A program made the position numbers and the translations under genes. Positions 7,889-15,521 of a stretch of 36,383 bases of DNA are shown here, in pieces. The DNA is from a virus: positions 1 to 36,383 of the IMG/VR virus record IMGVR_UViG_3300032093_000410. The stretch is one strand, 5' to 3'. Position 1 is the stretch's first letter, and every line of letters starts with the position of its first letter. Below the pieces are notes generated by a model. The model searched no databases and was not told where the DNA came from. It saw only the letters and a list, made by a program, of their open reading frames with translations.

Positions 7889-8590
7889 TCAGGCCGCGAG
7901 CGGCTGCAGCACGAGGAAGAACCGGACCGCCGGCAGGTTGGCGGTTGCGCCATTCGTGACGTCAAGCCGCAGCTGCTCGTCGGGCAACAGCGCCGCGTGT
8001 GCCTGGTTCGGGACCGGCAGGTAAAAGGTCCCGCTGTTCGGCAGGGTGTTCACGTTGTTGTAAGTCGCGGTCGTGATCGAATTGCCCGCCTGGTCCTTGA
8101 AGTTGATGACGACCGTGTTGGCCGCGTCGACACCGCCGACGTTGCCCTGCGTGAGCCCGTAGATGCCGAGCACGCGGTGTCCGCGGGGAGCGACAAAGAC
8201 CGGCCGGTCGGCGATGTCGGCACCGGCCGCCAGATCCTCGAGGTCCACCGGCACGATGAGCGACTGAGCCGGGTTGATGCGGCGGACCAGGACGGACGTC
8301 GTGTCATCCCCCGCCGCCTCGACGACGACGCCGGTGTCGAGGTTGCGAATGTCCCGCGTCGAGAGCCCTGTTGCCGGGTCGATGTACGCGCGCTCGCCCG
8401 GGACGAAGACCGTCGCCAAGGCCTTGTCGAGCTCGTCGATGCCCTCAAGCTGCAGGCCGACGAGCTCGTTGGCGGCGGTCGGGGTCGGGACCAGGCCTCG
8501 CACTGCGCCCACGTTCACGAACGTGCCTGCGGCCAGGGCCGCGGCCGGCCGGTGATTGATGCTGTCAGCGCGAGAACGACGAGTGTGCAT
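7889..8590 (-). CDS. Capsid decoration-like protein, two-domain (233 aa)
   Basis: ATG at 8590 follows AGGAGCACAC. The N-terminal half (NHRPAAALAAGTFVNVGAVRG ... VPGERAYIDPATG) resembles DUF2190-type capsid stabilising proteins, which make short beta barrels on the head surface. The C-terminal half from about residue 110 (SLIVPVDLEDLAAGADIADR) is a separate beta-rich domain that I do not recognise, perhaps another surface-exposed barrel. The gene follows the capsid gene, where lambda has gpD. The assignment rests on position and N-terminal pattern. Confidence 0.62.
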   Translation of the reverse strand: MHTRRSRADSINHRPAAALAAGTFVNVGAVRGLVPTPTAANELVGLQLEGIDELDKALATVFVPGERAYIDPATGLSTRDIRNLDTGVVVEAAGDDTTSVLVRRINPAQSLIVPVDLEDLAAGADIADRPVFVAPRGHRVLGIYGLTQGNVGGVDAANTVVINFKDQAGNSITTATYNNVNTLPNSGTFYLPVPNQAHAALLPDEQLRLDVTNGATANLPAVRFFLVLQPLAA

Positions 8591-8639
8591 GTGTGCTCCT
8601 TGCTCGGGTGTGTGTGCCCCGCCAGTGCGGAGCGTGAAT

Positions 8640-8669
8640 CCAGGCCCTTGGCTCTCGCCCTGGGCCTGG
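8640..8669 (-). other. Hairpin between capsid and decoration genes
   Basis: Arms CCAGGCCC and GGGCCTGG form a perfect 8-bp stem with a 14-base loop in the 99-base gap between the two late genes. There is no T tract, so a full terminator is unlikely. An mRNA processing or stability role is possible. Confidence 0.4.
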
Positions 8670-8689
8670 TTGAAGTCAGTGGGAGTCGA

Positions 8690-10252
8690 TCAGGCCTTGC
8701 CCTTGGACCAGGCGAGCCCGCGGCCATCGCCCTTGCCAGCGCCGTAGCGGGCATACGCACGGATCGAGAAGCCCAGGACGTCTGCCGGAGCGTCGACGGC
8801 CTCGACCGTGACGTCCTGATTGCCCTGGACAAAGACCATGTCCACGGGCATGACCGAATCGCCGAGGATGGCGAAGTTGTCCTCCTGGCTGCCAGGGACG
8901 AACTTCGTCAAGGACATGAACGGGCTGCAGATCGGCGTGAGCTTGCCCTGGTGCGGGTTGTCGGCCAGCTTGGGCTTGTTGGCGGTCGTCGTCTCGTTGA
9001 CCTGCTGGGCCTTGTACAGCAGATCCGCGGCGGTCTTGTTCTTCGTCGTGACCAGCACCTTGGTCGGCTGAAGGAGGATCGGCAGACCGTTCGCGTCGAC
9101 CTGATCCATCAGCAGCCGCTCGAGGGCGCTGATCGATTCGATCGAGAAGGCCGAGTCCGCACCCTCGATGTAGTTCTTCCTGGCGGCGCTGATCTCCGTG
9201 CCGAGCATGGAGAAGAGCACCTTGTACGCATCAATTTCAATCTGCTGCGCGGCGTGCACGGCGAACATCCCGGGCAGGCGATCGAGCGCGCCGAGGTGGT
9301 CGTTGATGTACATGACCTCGGTGATGTTCACGATGCCGGCAATCTGCTTCGCCTGCGTCGTGAACTCGCTCTCCTGGAGGCTCACGTCCTGAATCGTGCC
9401 GTCCTTGGCGACTTCGCGCATCGTCCCCAAGAGATCGATCTGATACGACTTGCTCGGCTGGAAGTTGGCGACGGGCCGCACGCTGCAGAACTGCCTCCAG
9501 GTCATGGGCTGCCGCTGCCACTGTTCCCGAAGGCGAGCGTCAACATACGAGTTGAACACGCTGGCCAGGGGAATGGTGCTCGCCGAGGCGGCTTGGATCG
9601 TGCGCTTCGCCTGAGCACGAAGCTGCAAGTCCAGTGCCTTCGCGGCCCGGAGCTCATCGGTGTGCGACATGTTGACCGAGTACTCGCCGTGAGCGGCCAG
9701 GAACTGGCGGACGGTCTTCTGAAGCGACGAACCGAGGCTCAGGCGATCGCCCTGCTCGACCGCCTGTGCGCCGAAGCGGCGGATGCGGTCATCGTCCTTC
9801 ATGACTCCTGCGGTGAGGCCGGCCGCCAGGCAGAGGCCGATGGTCCCGGGCGTGGTGCCGCTGTTGATGTGCGCGGCGGGCGCGCTGGACGCCTTGAGCT
9901 TGAACACTTCGAGTTCGACCTTTTCGGCGGTCCACTTGTTCCTGATGGCCTTCGCGGCCAGCTCGAGGTGGGTGGTGCCGCAGATCTCCAGGATCTTGCT
10001 CTGACGCTCGAGGTTCTGCGCGAGCTCCTCATCGCTGGCCTGGATCGTCGATCGGCTGTTCGCCGCGGCCAGCCGCCCTCGGCTCGCGGCCTGAACGCCG
10101 GTCGCCGCGCCGGAGCCAGCGGCAGCCGCCTCGCCGGCCTTGGCCGCGTCGGCCTGCTCGGCGTCGTACTCCGCCTGCAACGTGGTCATCTCGTCGTCCG
10201 TCAGGTCCGCCAGGACCTTGCCCTTCGCCTTCACCCATGCCTCGAAGCCCAT
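8690..10252 (-). CDS. Probable internal-start product: scaffold-capsid protein (520 aa)
   Basis: Inside the protease-capsid gene, at codon 194, an in-frame ATG at 10252 is preceded by AAAGGAG six bases upstream, one of the best ribosome-binding sites in the window. It lies exactly at the end of the protease domain (LAAQRAGETKEKR | MGFEAWVKAKGK). Lambda makes its scaffold Nu3 from an internal start in protease gene C, so the idea has precedent. Here the internal product would include the whole shell protein and would supply it in excess over the protease. Seen: site and frame. Inferred: its use. Confidence 0.6.
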   Translation of the reverse strand: MGFEAWVKAKGKVLADLTDDEMTTLQAEYDAEQADAAKAGEAAAAGSGAATGVQAASRGRLAAANSRSTIQASDEELAQNLERQSKILEICGTTHLELAAKAIRNKWTAEKVELEVFKLKASSAPAAHINSGTTPGTIGLCLAAGLTAGVMKDDDRIRRFGAQAVEQGDRLSLGSSLQKTVRQFLAAHGEYSVNMSHTDELRAAKALDLQLRAQAKRTIQAASASTIPLASVFNSYVDARLREQWQRQPMTWRQFCSVRPVANFQPSKSYQIDLLGTMREVAKDGTIQDVSLQESEFTTQAKQIAGIVNITEVMYINDHLGALDRLPGMFAVHAAQQIEIDAYKVLFSMLGTEISAARKNYIEGADSAFSIESISALERLLMDQVDANGLPILLQPTKVLVTTKNKTAADLLYKAQQVNETTTANKPKLADNPHQGKLTPICSPFMSLTKFVPGSQEDNFAILGDSVMPVDMVFVQGNQDVTVEAVDAPADVLGFSIRAYARYGAGKGDGRGLAWSKGKA

Positions 10253-10831
10253 GCGTTTCTCCTTTGTTTCGCCCGCGCGCTGGGCGGCGAGCCTGGTTTC
10301 CGTGTCCGGGTCCGCGCCCGCCGCCACAAGCGACACTTCGCGGAGCCGTGACGTGGTGACGATTTCAACAGGGCCAACGACCTCGCGGCCGTTGACCACG
10401 GTCTTTTCTCCCGCTCTCAATTCCCTTGTCTCGATGACATCGATTCCAATCGAGGCCTCCCACGAATAGCCGTTTTTGGCCATCGCGACGACAAGGTCGG
10501 CCTCCGGGTACCCAATCGCGGACACCACGGCCGCGACATAGAGCTGGCCGGTGTCGACACGCGCCGACTCAAGATGACCGAGGATCTTGGACTCGTCGTG
10601 CTGACGCAGGAATGAGCGAGGCTTGCCCTCGCGGAGGTCGATCCCCGCCAAGTCGACGACGACCCCATCCCAGAAACCGGGATGCTCGATGCGGCTGCCT
10701 GTGTAGGCGAGACTCTCGAACCGCGGGAGCTTCGTGCCGTCCGCGTTCTGAAACTTCATGCTGCCGCCCGAGGAGGCGAGCCGAATCTGGCGCGTGCGCG
10801 AAACGTTGAGGTTGAGTCGGCGGGTCTTCAC
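8690..10831 (-). CDS. Fused prohead protease and major capsid protein (713 aa)
   Basis: I chose GTG at 10831: it overlaps the portal TGA (GTGA) and has AGGAGG seven bases upstream. Residues about 25-190 look like an HK97-type prohead protease: FLRQHDES with His78, YSWEASIGI with Ser127, and LREVSLVAAGADPDT. Residues about 194-300 are a charged helical scaffold-like segment. Residues 300-713 form the capsid domain, with TWRQFCSVRPVANF, SEFTTQAKQIAGI and a DNFAILGDSVMPV end. Protease, scaffold and shell are thus in one frame. An internal start (see next entry) could make the shell protein alone. Confidence 0.85.
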   Translation of the reverse strand: MKTRRLNLNVSRTRQIRLASSGGSMKFQNADGTKLPRFESLAYTGSRIEHPGFWDGVVVDLAGIDLREGKPRSFLRQHDESKILGHLESARVDTGQLYVAAVVSAIGYPEADLVVAMAKNGYSWEASIGIDVIETRELRAGEKTVVNGREVVGPVEIVTTSRLREVSLVAAGADPDTETRLAAQRAGETKEKRMGFEAWVKAKGKVLADLTDDEMTTLQAEYDAEQADAAKAGEAAAAGSGAATGVQAASRGRLAAANSRSTIQASDEELAQNLERQSKILEICGTTHLELAAKAIRNKWTAEKVELEVFKLKASSAPAAHINSGTTPGTIGLCLAAGLTAGVMKDDDRIRRFGAQAVEQGDRLSLGSSLQKTVRQFLAAHGEYSVNMSHTDELRAAKALDLQLRAQAKRTIQAASASTIPLASVFNSYVDARLREQWQRQPMTWRQFCSVRPVANFQPSKSYQIDLLGTMREVAKDGTIQDVSLQESEFTTQAKQIAGIVNITEVMYINDHLGALDRLPGMFAVHAAQQIEIDAYKVLFSMLGTEISAARKNYIEGADSAFSIESISALERLLMDQVDANGLPILLQPTKVLVTTKNKTAADLLYKAQQVNETTTANKPKLADNPHQGKLTPICSPFMSLTKFVPGSQEDNFAILGDSVMPVDMVFVQGNQDVTVEAVDAPADVLGFSIRAYARYGAGKGDGRGLAWSKGKA

Positions 10832-12366
10832 TGGGCGGCCTCCTGCAGGTTGTTGTCGGCGCTGCCCTGGCCGCTCGCGGTCGATGATGCCGGCTGCGAG
10901 GCCTTGGGCTGCATGAACTCGAGCTGCGTGCCCCCGAGCATCGCGCGTTCGCTGCGGATCATGCTCGCTTGGCTGCGCGGGTCGCGCGTGCTGTACTGGC
11001 GGACGCAGTCGCCCCACGTCTTCAGTCCGTGGCGCACCGCTTCGATGTCGGCGTTCATCGTCTTTTCAACGTCGACGTGCGGCCGGATCGGCCAGGCCCA
11101 GAAGGCCTGCAGTCGCAGCAGCAGCGATCGGAGCCGATAGGAGAACTTGCCTTCGCCTGCTCGCGCCGCCCACAGCTGGTCGCTCTTGACGGCGTACCAG
11201 AGGTACTTGTCCAGGAGCGGGGCGATCACGAGCTCCTCGATCCGCATCTGCCGGTCCTGCGTGGCCAGGTTGTACGACTGGAAGTCCAGTCGGGCGCTCG
11301 CGTACGAGTGCCCGCTGCTGTCGCCAAACGCGATGCAGTACGGCATCAGCACCGCACGCGCCGCCTCCGTGACGACCGACTTGTAGTACTCGCCATACGT
11401 TGCGCCGCCGTGGCCGGGCTGCAGCATCTGCGCTTCCCAGCCTGCCGGCAGCGTGACCGCCATGCGGTTGGCGAGCGGGAGCGTCAGACCGGTCGCGACC
11501 TTGGCAGTCTGGCCGTCCGGCGGCGTGTCGGTCTTGAAGAACACGGCGAAGTTGGCGTTCGTCTCGGCCTGGGCAACCGTCGCCAGGCCGAACCGGCGAA
11601 GGTTGGCGAGCAGCGGGATGGCCGCGGCGATCGCGGGGAAGCCTCTTCGCTGGCCTGGGCGCTGCCAGTCGAATAGGTGCAGCATGTCCTCGGCGTCGAC
11701 CGGCGTCGTCTCGAGCGACGCGCCCAGGCCGTTCACCTCGCCGGGGTGATCGACCCGCACGTGGTAGCGGATGGGGTTGCCGAAGGTGTCGTAATCGATG
11801 CCCGAGACATGCTCCGGCGACTCGAAGACAAACGGGGAGCTTTCGACCTGGTCGGCTTCGAGGAGGCGAAGATCCAGCTGGATCGGGTGCTTGATCTTCG
11901 GGTTGTGGAGCATGACGCCGAAGGCCTCGCCGTCGATCGCCTCAGCGCGGACCATGACGGAGAGCTTGCGGCGCAGTGCGATCGCTCGCGCCCACTTCTG
12001 GAAGAGAACCTCGAACTCGTCGATCTCGGCGCGGAGGTCGTCGTCGGGCTGTTCGCCCATCGGAAGGTCAAGTTGCAGCGTCGGCCCGCGGCCGATCGTG
12101 TCGATGGTGAGCGTCTGCACCATGCCCGCCAGGACGGCGTTGTTGGCGGCTTCGGCGCGGCAGCGCTCGCGGGCGATGCGGCGGACCTGGGGTACCAGGC
12201 TCGCGATCGCCGAGCGGTCGTCGGCCGTCTGCAGGAAGTGACGCGCGATCTCCGGGGTGTTCCGCGCGATGTCGTACCGCGTGGCCTCGACTCGCGCAGG
12301 CTCAGCAGAAGCAGCCATGGCGGGCGGCGAGGCCTGGACACCGGTTGGAAGGTCTACGTAGATCAT
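10828..12366 (-). CDS. Portal protein, lambda gpB family
   Basis: The 512-residue protein shows the features of the lambda-type portal family: an early segment with RDNTPEIARHFLQTAD-like pattern (YDIARNTPEIARHFLQ), SLVPQVRRIARERCRAEAANNAVLAGM, TIDTIGRGPTLQLDL, then DAEDMLHLFDWQRPGQRRGFPAIAAAIPLL and a C-terminal SYASARLDFQSYNLATQDRQM. It forms the dodecameric DNA gate of the head. The start overlaps the gpW-like gene stop (ATGTTCC region, 12363-12366), and the end overlaps the capsid fusion start. Confidence 0.93.
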   Translation of the reverse strand: MIYVDLPTGVQASPPAMAASAEPARVEATRYDIARNTPEIARHFLQTADDRSAIASLVPQVRRIARERCRAEAANNAVLAGMVQTLTIDTIGRGPTLQLDLPMGEQPDDDLRAEIDEFEVLFQKWARAIALRRKLSVMVRAEAIDGEAFGVMLHNPKIKHPIQLDLRLLEADQVESSPFVFESPEHVSGIDYDTFGNPIRYHVRVDHPGEVNGLGASLETTPVDAEDMLHLFDWQRPGQRRGFPAIAAAIPLLANLRRFGLATVAQAETNANFAVFFKTDTPPDGQTAKVATGLTLPLANRMAVTLPAGWEAQMLQPGHGGATYGEYYKSVVTEAARAVLMPYCIAFGDSSGHSYASARLDFQSYNLATQDRQMRIEELVIAPLLDKYLWYAVKSDQLWAARAGEGKFSYRLRSLLLRLQAFWAWPIRPHVDVEKTMNADIEAVRHGLKTWGDCVRQYSTRDPRSQASMIRSERAMLGGTQLEFMQPKASQPASSTASGQGSADNNLQEAAQ

Positions 12367-12566
12367 GTTCCGGGGGGCTGGGGGATGATCTTGACGAAGC
12401 CGATCGCGCTGAGTGGGTTGCTTGAGACGCTTGCCCGCTGGATCTCTCGGCGTGCCTCGATCGTCTCGGTCACGCTGTCGAGGGTGACCGACTGGCCATC
12501 CGACGTCGTCGAGCGCACGCCCTCTTTGGCTCGCTCCTCGATTTTCGTCTTCAGCTCGTCAGCCAT
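12363..12566 (-). CDS. gpW-like head-tail joining protein (67 aa)
   Basis: ATG at 12566 has AGGAG eight bases upstream, so I prefer it to the ATG at 12608. The protein is MADELKTKIEERAKEGVRS followed by a short hairpin (DGQSVTLDS), a charged helix and a hydrophobic tail ending IPQPPGT. Size, helix-strand-helix layout and the position directly before a lambda-type portal match gpW. It would be needed to join heads and tails. The gene overlaps the portal start by four bases. Confidence 0.7.
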   Translation of the reverse strand: MADELKTKIEERAKEGVRSTTSDGQSVTLDSVTETIEARREIQRASVSSNPLSAIGFVKIIPQPPGT

Positions 12567-12631
12567 TGCAAGGGCTCCTGGTCCGCTTGGTTCTACCGAC
12601 TGGTCCACCTTCGGGCAAGGGCTCGGGGGAA

Positions 12632-12654
12632 AACGTCCCAGCGTCTGGGACGTT
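12632..12654 (-). repeat. 23-bp inverted repeat, left copy, also a terminator-like hairpin
   Basis: Arms AACGTCCCAG and CTGGGACGTT pair perfectly around a 3-base loop (CGT on the + strand). In the direction of transcription the hairpin is followed by TTTTCCCCC, so it can act as an intrinsic terminator for the beta-helix gene that ends at 12660. The second copy at 15192-15214 is the exact reverse complement, loop included. Confidence 0.8.
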
Positions 12655-12659
12655 CCGTG

Positions 12660-14792
12660 TCAATTCAGTCGTCGCGGACCGCCGATGGGGGGAGCGAGGG
12701 CGTCGAGCGGACCGAGCACCGCAAGGGCGAGCTCCCGGCCGTTGAGGTCGTACTCGGGCCTCAGCCAGTCCAGGTGTGGCTGCACTCGCGGCGTCGCCGA
12801 CGCCAGGGCAAAGGGCGAGTCGAGGAACGTCGGCGAGTCGGTGAGGTTCACGCCGGGCACGACGTTGCCTCCGCCGAAGTCGCGTGGGACTTCACGAACA
12901 CCGAAGAACTCGCAGCCGGCCATGCCTCCGGTGCCGCCGGCCGCGGGTGCTCCGTTGCGGAATCCAACGACGTTCTTGTCGGTGCCGCTGACCGGCGCGC
13001 CCCCAAGGAAGGTGAGGCGGCTGTTGACGCCGAAGCTCTTCGAGAACTCCGTCGACCTGAATCGAGCGAGGAACTCGGCCATCTGGTTCGGCGCAGACTT
13101 GATCGTGAACTGCGAGTTGGCCATGGCGATGACGGGCGTCGAGCCCGTGTTCGTGGCGAAGATCGTCCAGTAGGTCGTGCTATTCCCGGCGAGCGATCGG
13201 GCGTCGATCTCGAAGCGGCTTCCCATGAAGAGCAGGTTGTTGTTCGAAGCGTTCAACGCGACGACTGCGCCCGAGCCCGACGTCCACGGGATCTGGACAT
13301 CGCACCCGAGGTACGAGGTGTCCATCGACAGCGAGAGGGCTCCGAGCCGTCCGAGCGGCTGTCGGCAGAGGATGACGCGCGATCGCCCCCACGAGGTGGC
13401 AAGCTCGGCGTTGGGCTGGCTCTGGCCATCGCCGCGGCCGTCAGCGCCGCCGATGAAGACGACGCTCCCACCGTCGGCGACTGCGTCCTCGTCGATCTCG
13501 CAGTCCATGATGATGGCCAACGCCGGTGGCGGCTGGTTCGCACCCGCGTGACCGTACCAGCCCTGGCACACGCCACGGGGCGTGCTCGTAATCGTCGTGC
13601 CCGTTCCGTTGGTACCCAGGTTGAGCGACCGAAGGTTTCCACCGATCAGCCGATCCCCGATGACCAAGAACTCGTTGCCGCCGCCTTGCGCGTAGTCCAC
13701 GTGAACCGTCGAGTTTCCGAGGTTGTCTCCCTGCGTGAAGCCCGCCGAGTTTCGCCAGTAGAGCGTCGTCCCGCCCGTCGCGTTCAGGGCTGTGACGAGG
13801 TGGCCGTACGCGTGGTGACCGCTATAGCCGACCACGCAGTTGTCGATGACGGCGTACTTGTTGCCCTCGTGGGTCAGATGAATGCAGTACGCCTGGCTGA
13901 CGCCGACGTCGGAGTTCATGCCCCAGCCCGCAACGACGAGGCCGCTACTTCGGAAGCCCGTGACGTCGCCGACGCTGATACCCCGTGTCGTCGCGATCTG
14001 GGCTTCGATCCGGCCTGTGGTGTTCTGGATCGCGTTCCTCGCGGACCGCGAAACGTGGAAGAGTCGCTGGTTCGTCGGGTCATAAACCGCGCTGTCCTGG
14101 TCGAGGGCCGCGAGCGTCGCCAGCTGCGCGGTGATCGTCGGGCTTGTCGCCGCGGTGAGCCGACCACCCCAGGCGATCGTCTGCCGACCCATGCCTCCCG
14201 CCGCTCCGTCGCGCGGATCATCCTCGGCGAAACGCGTGTGATACACGGTCTGCGTGACGGAGCGGAACCAGACGTTGCCCGGCAGTCCGGCGTACCCGCC
14301 GCCGAGCGTGCTCGCGAGCGTCCACCCGCCGGCAAAGGGGGCGAGAAAGCCCAGGATCTGCGGCGCTCGTTGGAGCGAGCCCACGTCGTCAGCGCCCGCT
14401 GTCGCTGTGCCTCGATACCCGGTGATGGTGATGTTGTTCAGGTTGATGTTGGTCTGCGAGCCCGCCAGGTTGGCGGGGTCGCAACGGAACACATCGCCGC
14501 GGCGGAGATAGATCGTCGTGTTCGCTTGTGCGTTCGCGGCGATGATCGCGGCGAGGTCGGCCGTGTGCCGAGCGCCGAAGGCCAGTGCCGGTGTCGTCCC
14601 GTTCCTGGCTGGATTGGCACCAGTCACGGCACCGGTCGCCGACCCGTTCGCGTTGAACTCGATGTAGATCGAGTTTTGCCGCTGGATCGGGCACAGGCTC
14701 AGCAGGAGTTGAGCGCCGGCCTTGATCCACAGAAGCTCGGCGCGAGTGCCGGGCGCAGGAAGCGGTCCCTGGCTGTCGAGCAGGAAGGGCAT
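12660..14792 (-). CDS. Beta-helix tailspike-like or virion fibre protein (710 aa)
   Basis: The protein begins MPFLLDSQGPLPAPGTRAEL. From about residue 60 on, it is a long run of short beta strands rich in Asn, Gly, Thr and Ser with spaced turns, as in right-handed parallel beta-helix (pectin-lyase fold) spikes, for example YAVIDNCVVGYSGHHAYGH. Such proteins bind or cut surface polysaccharides. No catalytic set can be named by eye. It is odd that the gene lies between terminase and portal and not in the tail module. With its small partner it is bounded by two inverted repeats. Confidence 0.7.
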   Translation of the reverse strand: MPFLLDSQGPLPAPGTRAELLWIKAGAQLLLSLCPIQRQNSIYIEFNANGSATGAVTGANPARNGTTPALAFGARHTADLAAIIAANAQANTTIYLRRGDVFRCDPANLAGSQTNINLNNITITGYRGTATAGADDVGSLQRAPQILGFLAPFAGGWTLASTLGGGYAGLPGNVWFRSVTQTVYHTRFAEDDPRDGAAGGMGRQTIAWGGRLTAATSPTITAQLATLAALDQDSAVYDPTNQRLFHVSRSARNAIQNTTGRIEAQIATTRGISVGDVTGFRSSGLVVAGWGMNSDVGVSQAYCIHLTHEGNKYAVIDNCVVGYSGHHAYGHLVTALNATGGTTLYWRNSAGFTQGDNLGNSTVHVDYAQGGGNEFLVIGDRLIGGNLRSLNLGTNGTGTTITSTPRGVCQGWYGHAGANQPPPALAIIMDCEIDEDAVADGGSVVFIGGADGRGDGQSQPNAELATSWGRSRVILCRQPLGRLGALSLSMDTSYLGCDVQIPWTSGSGAVVALNASNNNLLFMGSRFEIDARSLAGNSTTYWTIFATNTGSTPVIAMANSQFTIKSAPNQMAEFLARFRSTEFSKSFGVNSRLTFLGGAPVSGTDKNVVGFRNGAPAAGGTGGMAGCEFFGVREVPRDFGGGNVVPGVNLTDSPTFLDSPFALASATPRVQPHLDWLRPEYDLNGRELALAVLGPLDALAPPIGGPRRLN

Positions 14793-14795
14793 GGC

Positions 14796-15098
14796 TTACT
14801 CCGTGGGGATGACAGAGGCGATCGCGTTGCCGCCGACGGCGCGGAGTCGCAGTGTCTTGAGGCCTGCCAGCTTGCCGCCGGTTCCAAGCTCGCGCTCCTT
14901 CCGAAACTCGACGGACGTCCCGGGGCTGACCTTGTGCCAGGTGGCTCCGTGAATCTCCGGCGCGTTGACCTCGACTGCCGTGGGGCTCGCGAACTCGCAG
15001 GTCACCAGGACGGACCGATAGGGCGCGCCGAAGTCGCCGTTGAAGACTTCGTTGGTGGCTCCGCTGGCGATGGTGACCGAGTTGAAGGGCAGACTCAT
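14796..15098 (-). CDS. Small beta-rich protein paired with the beta-helix gene (100 aa)
   Basis: It begins MSLPFNSVTIASGATNEVFN and consists of predicted short strands (YRSVLVTCEFA, KTLRLRAVGG). No family was recognised. It ends four bases before the beta-helix gene starts, and both lie within the segment bounded by the 23-bp inverted repeats. It could be a head-surface protein that anchors the beta-helix protein, an inference from pairing only. The upstream gap (15099-15191) holds no other gene. Confidence 0.65.
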   Translation of the reverse strand: MSLPFNSVTIASGATNEVFNGDFGAPYRSVLVTCEFASPTAVEVNAPEIHGATWHKVSPGTSVEFRKERELGTGGKLAGLKTLRLRAVGGNAIASVIPTE

Positions 15099-15191
15099 GA
15101 GCGGCTCCGGTGGGGATCTCGCACGCGACGTGTGGCTGTCGTCGCGGAAGTCCTACCAGCTCACGCTGAGGGGATCAATGGGCGGCGGCGG

Positions 15192-15214
15192 AACGTCCCA
15201 GACGCTGGGACGTT
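15192..15214 (-). repeat. 23-bp inverted repeat, right copy
   Basis: Arms AACGTCCCAG and CTGGGACGTT with loop ACG (+ strand) make this copy the reverse complement of the one at 12632-12654. It starts two bases after the stop codon of the zinc-ribbon gene in transcription order and has no T tract after it on the minus strand. It may weaken read-through or be a boundary of the inserted two-gene cassette. Confidence 0.8.
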
Positions 15215-15215
15215 C

Positions 15216-15521
15216 TCACAAAATTTGTTCGATGGTGCAGAAGACGTGCTTGCAGTAGTCGCACTCGCGCCAGCGCTGGCGAAAGTTCGCCCCCACGTTG
15301 GTCTCGCGGAACCGGCTGGTCTTCACGCTCGCGTTGCAGCCACACTTTGGGCAGCGGATCGGATCTCCGCTCGGCTGGTACGCGGGGTCGAGCGCGGCGT
15401 ATGGCCCGCTCGGCGCTGCCGGCCCCGAGGTGGCATCTGCGGACGCGGGTGTCGGCGGCGGAGCTCCGCCGGCTGGACGCGCGGGTGGTGGACCCTTCTT
15501 GCCTTTGTCGCTCAGCCCCAT
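15216..15521 (-). CDS. NrdR/Ogr-like zinc-ribbon protein (101 aa)
   Basis: ATG at 15521 follows GGGAG and overlaps the terminase stop. Residues 1-50 are a disordered Pro/Ala/Gly tail. The C-terminal half is a zinc ribbon with Cys57-x2-Cys60 and Cys87-x2-Cys90 and the pattern VKTSRFRETN ... RQRWRECDYC..VFCT, close to the ribbon of NrdR and phage Ogr/Delta regulators. The ATP-cone of NrdR is absent. Ogr-type proteins activate late phage promoters, so a late regulator or a DNA-packaging accessory is plausible. The role is not settled. Confidence 0.68.
   Translation of the reverse strand: MGLSDKGKKGPPPARPAGGAPPPTPASADATSGPAAPSGPYAALDPAYQPSGDPIRCPKCGCNASVKTSRFRETNVGANFRQRWRECDYCKHVFCTIEQIL

Noticed and set aside
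7997-10351. A 784-codon plus-strand frame opposite capsid and decoration genes
   Set aside because: Composition is that of an antisense frame. The minus strand has strong capsid motifs, ribosome-binding sites and coupled starts.
12632-15214. An insertion sequence with terminal inverted repeats
   Set aside because: No transposase lies between the repeats, there is no target-site duplication in the bases next to them, and each repeat is itself a hairpin. A terminator pair or cassette boundary fits better.
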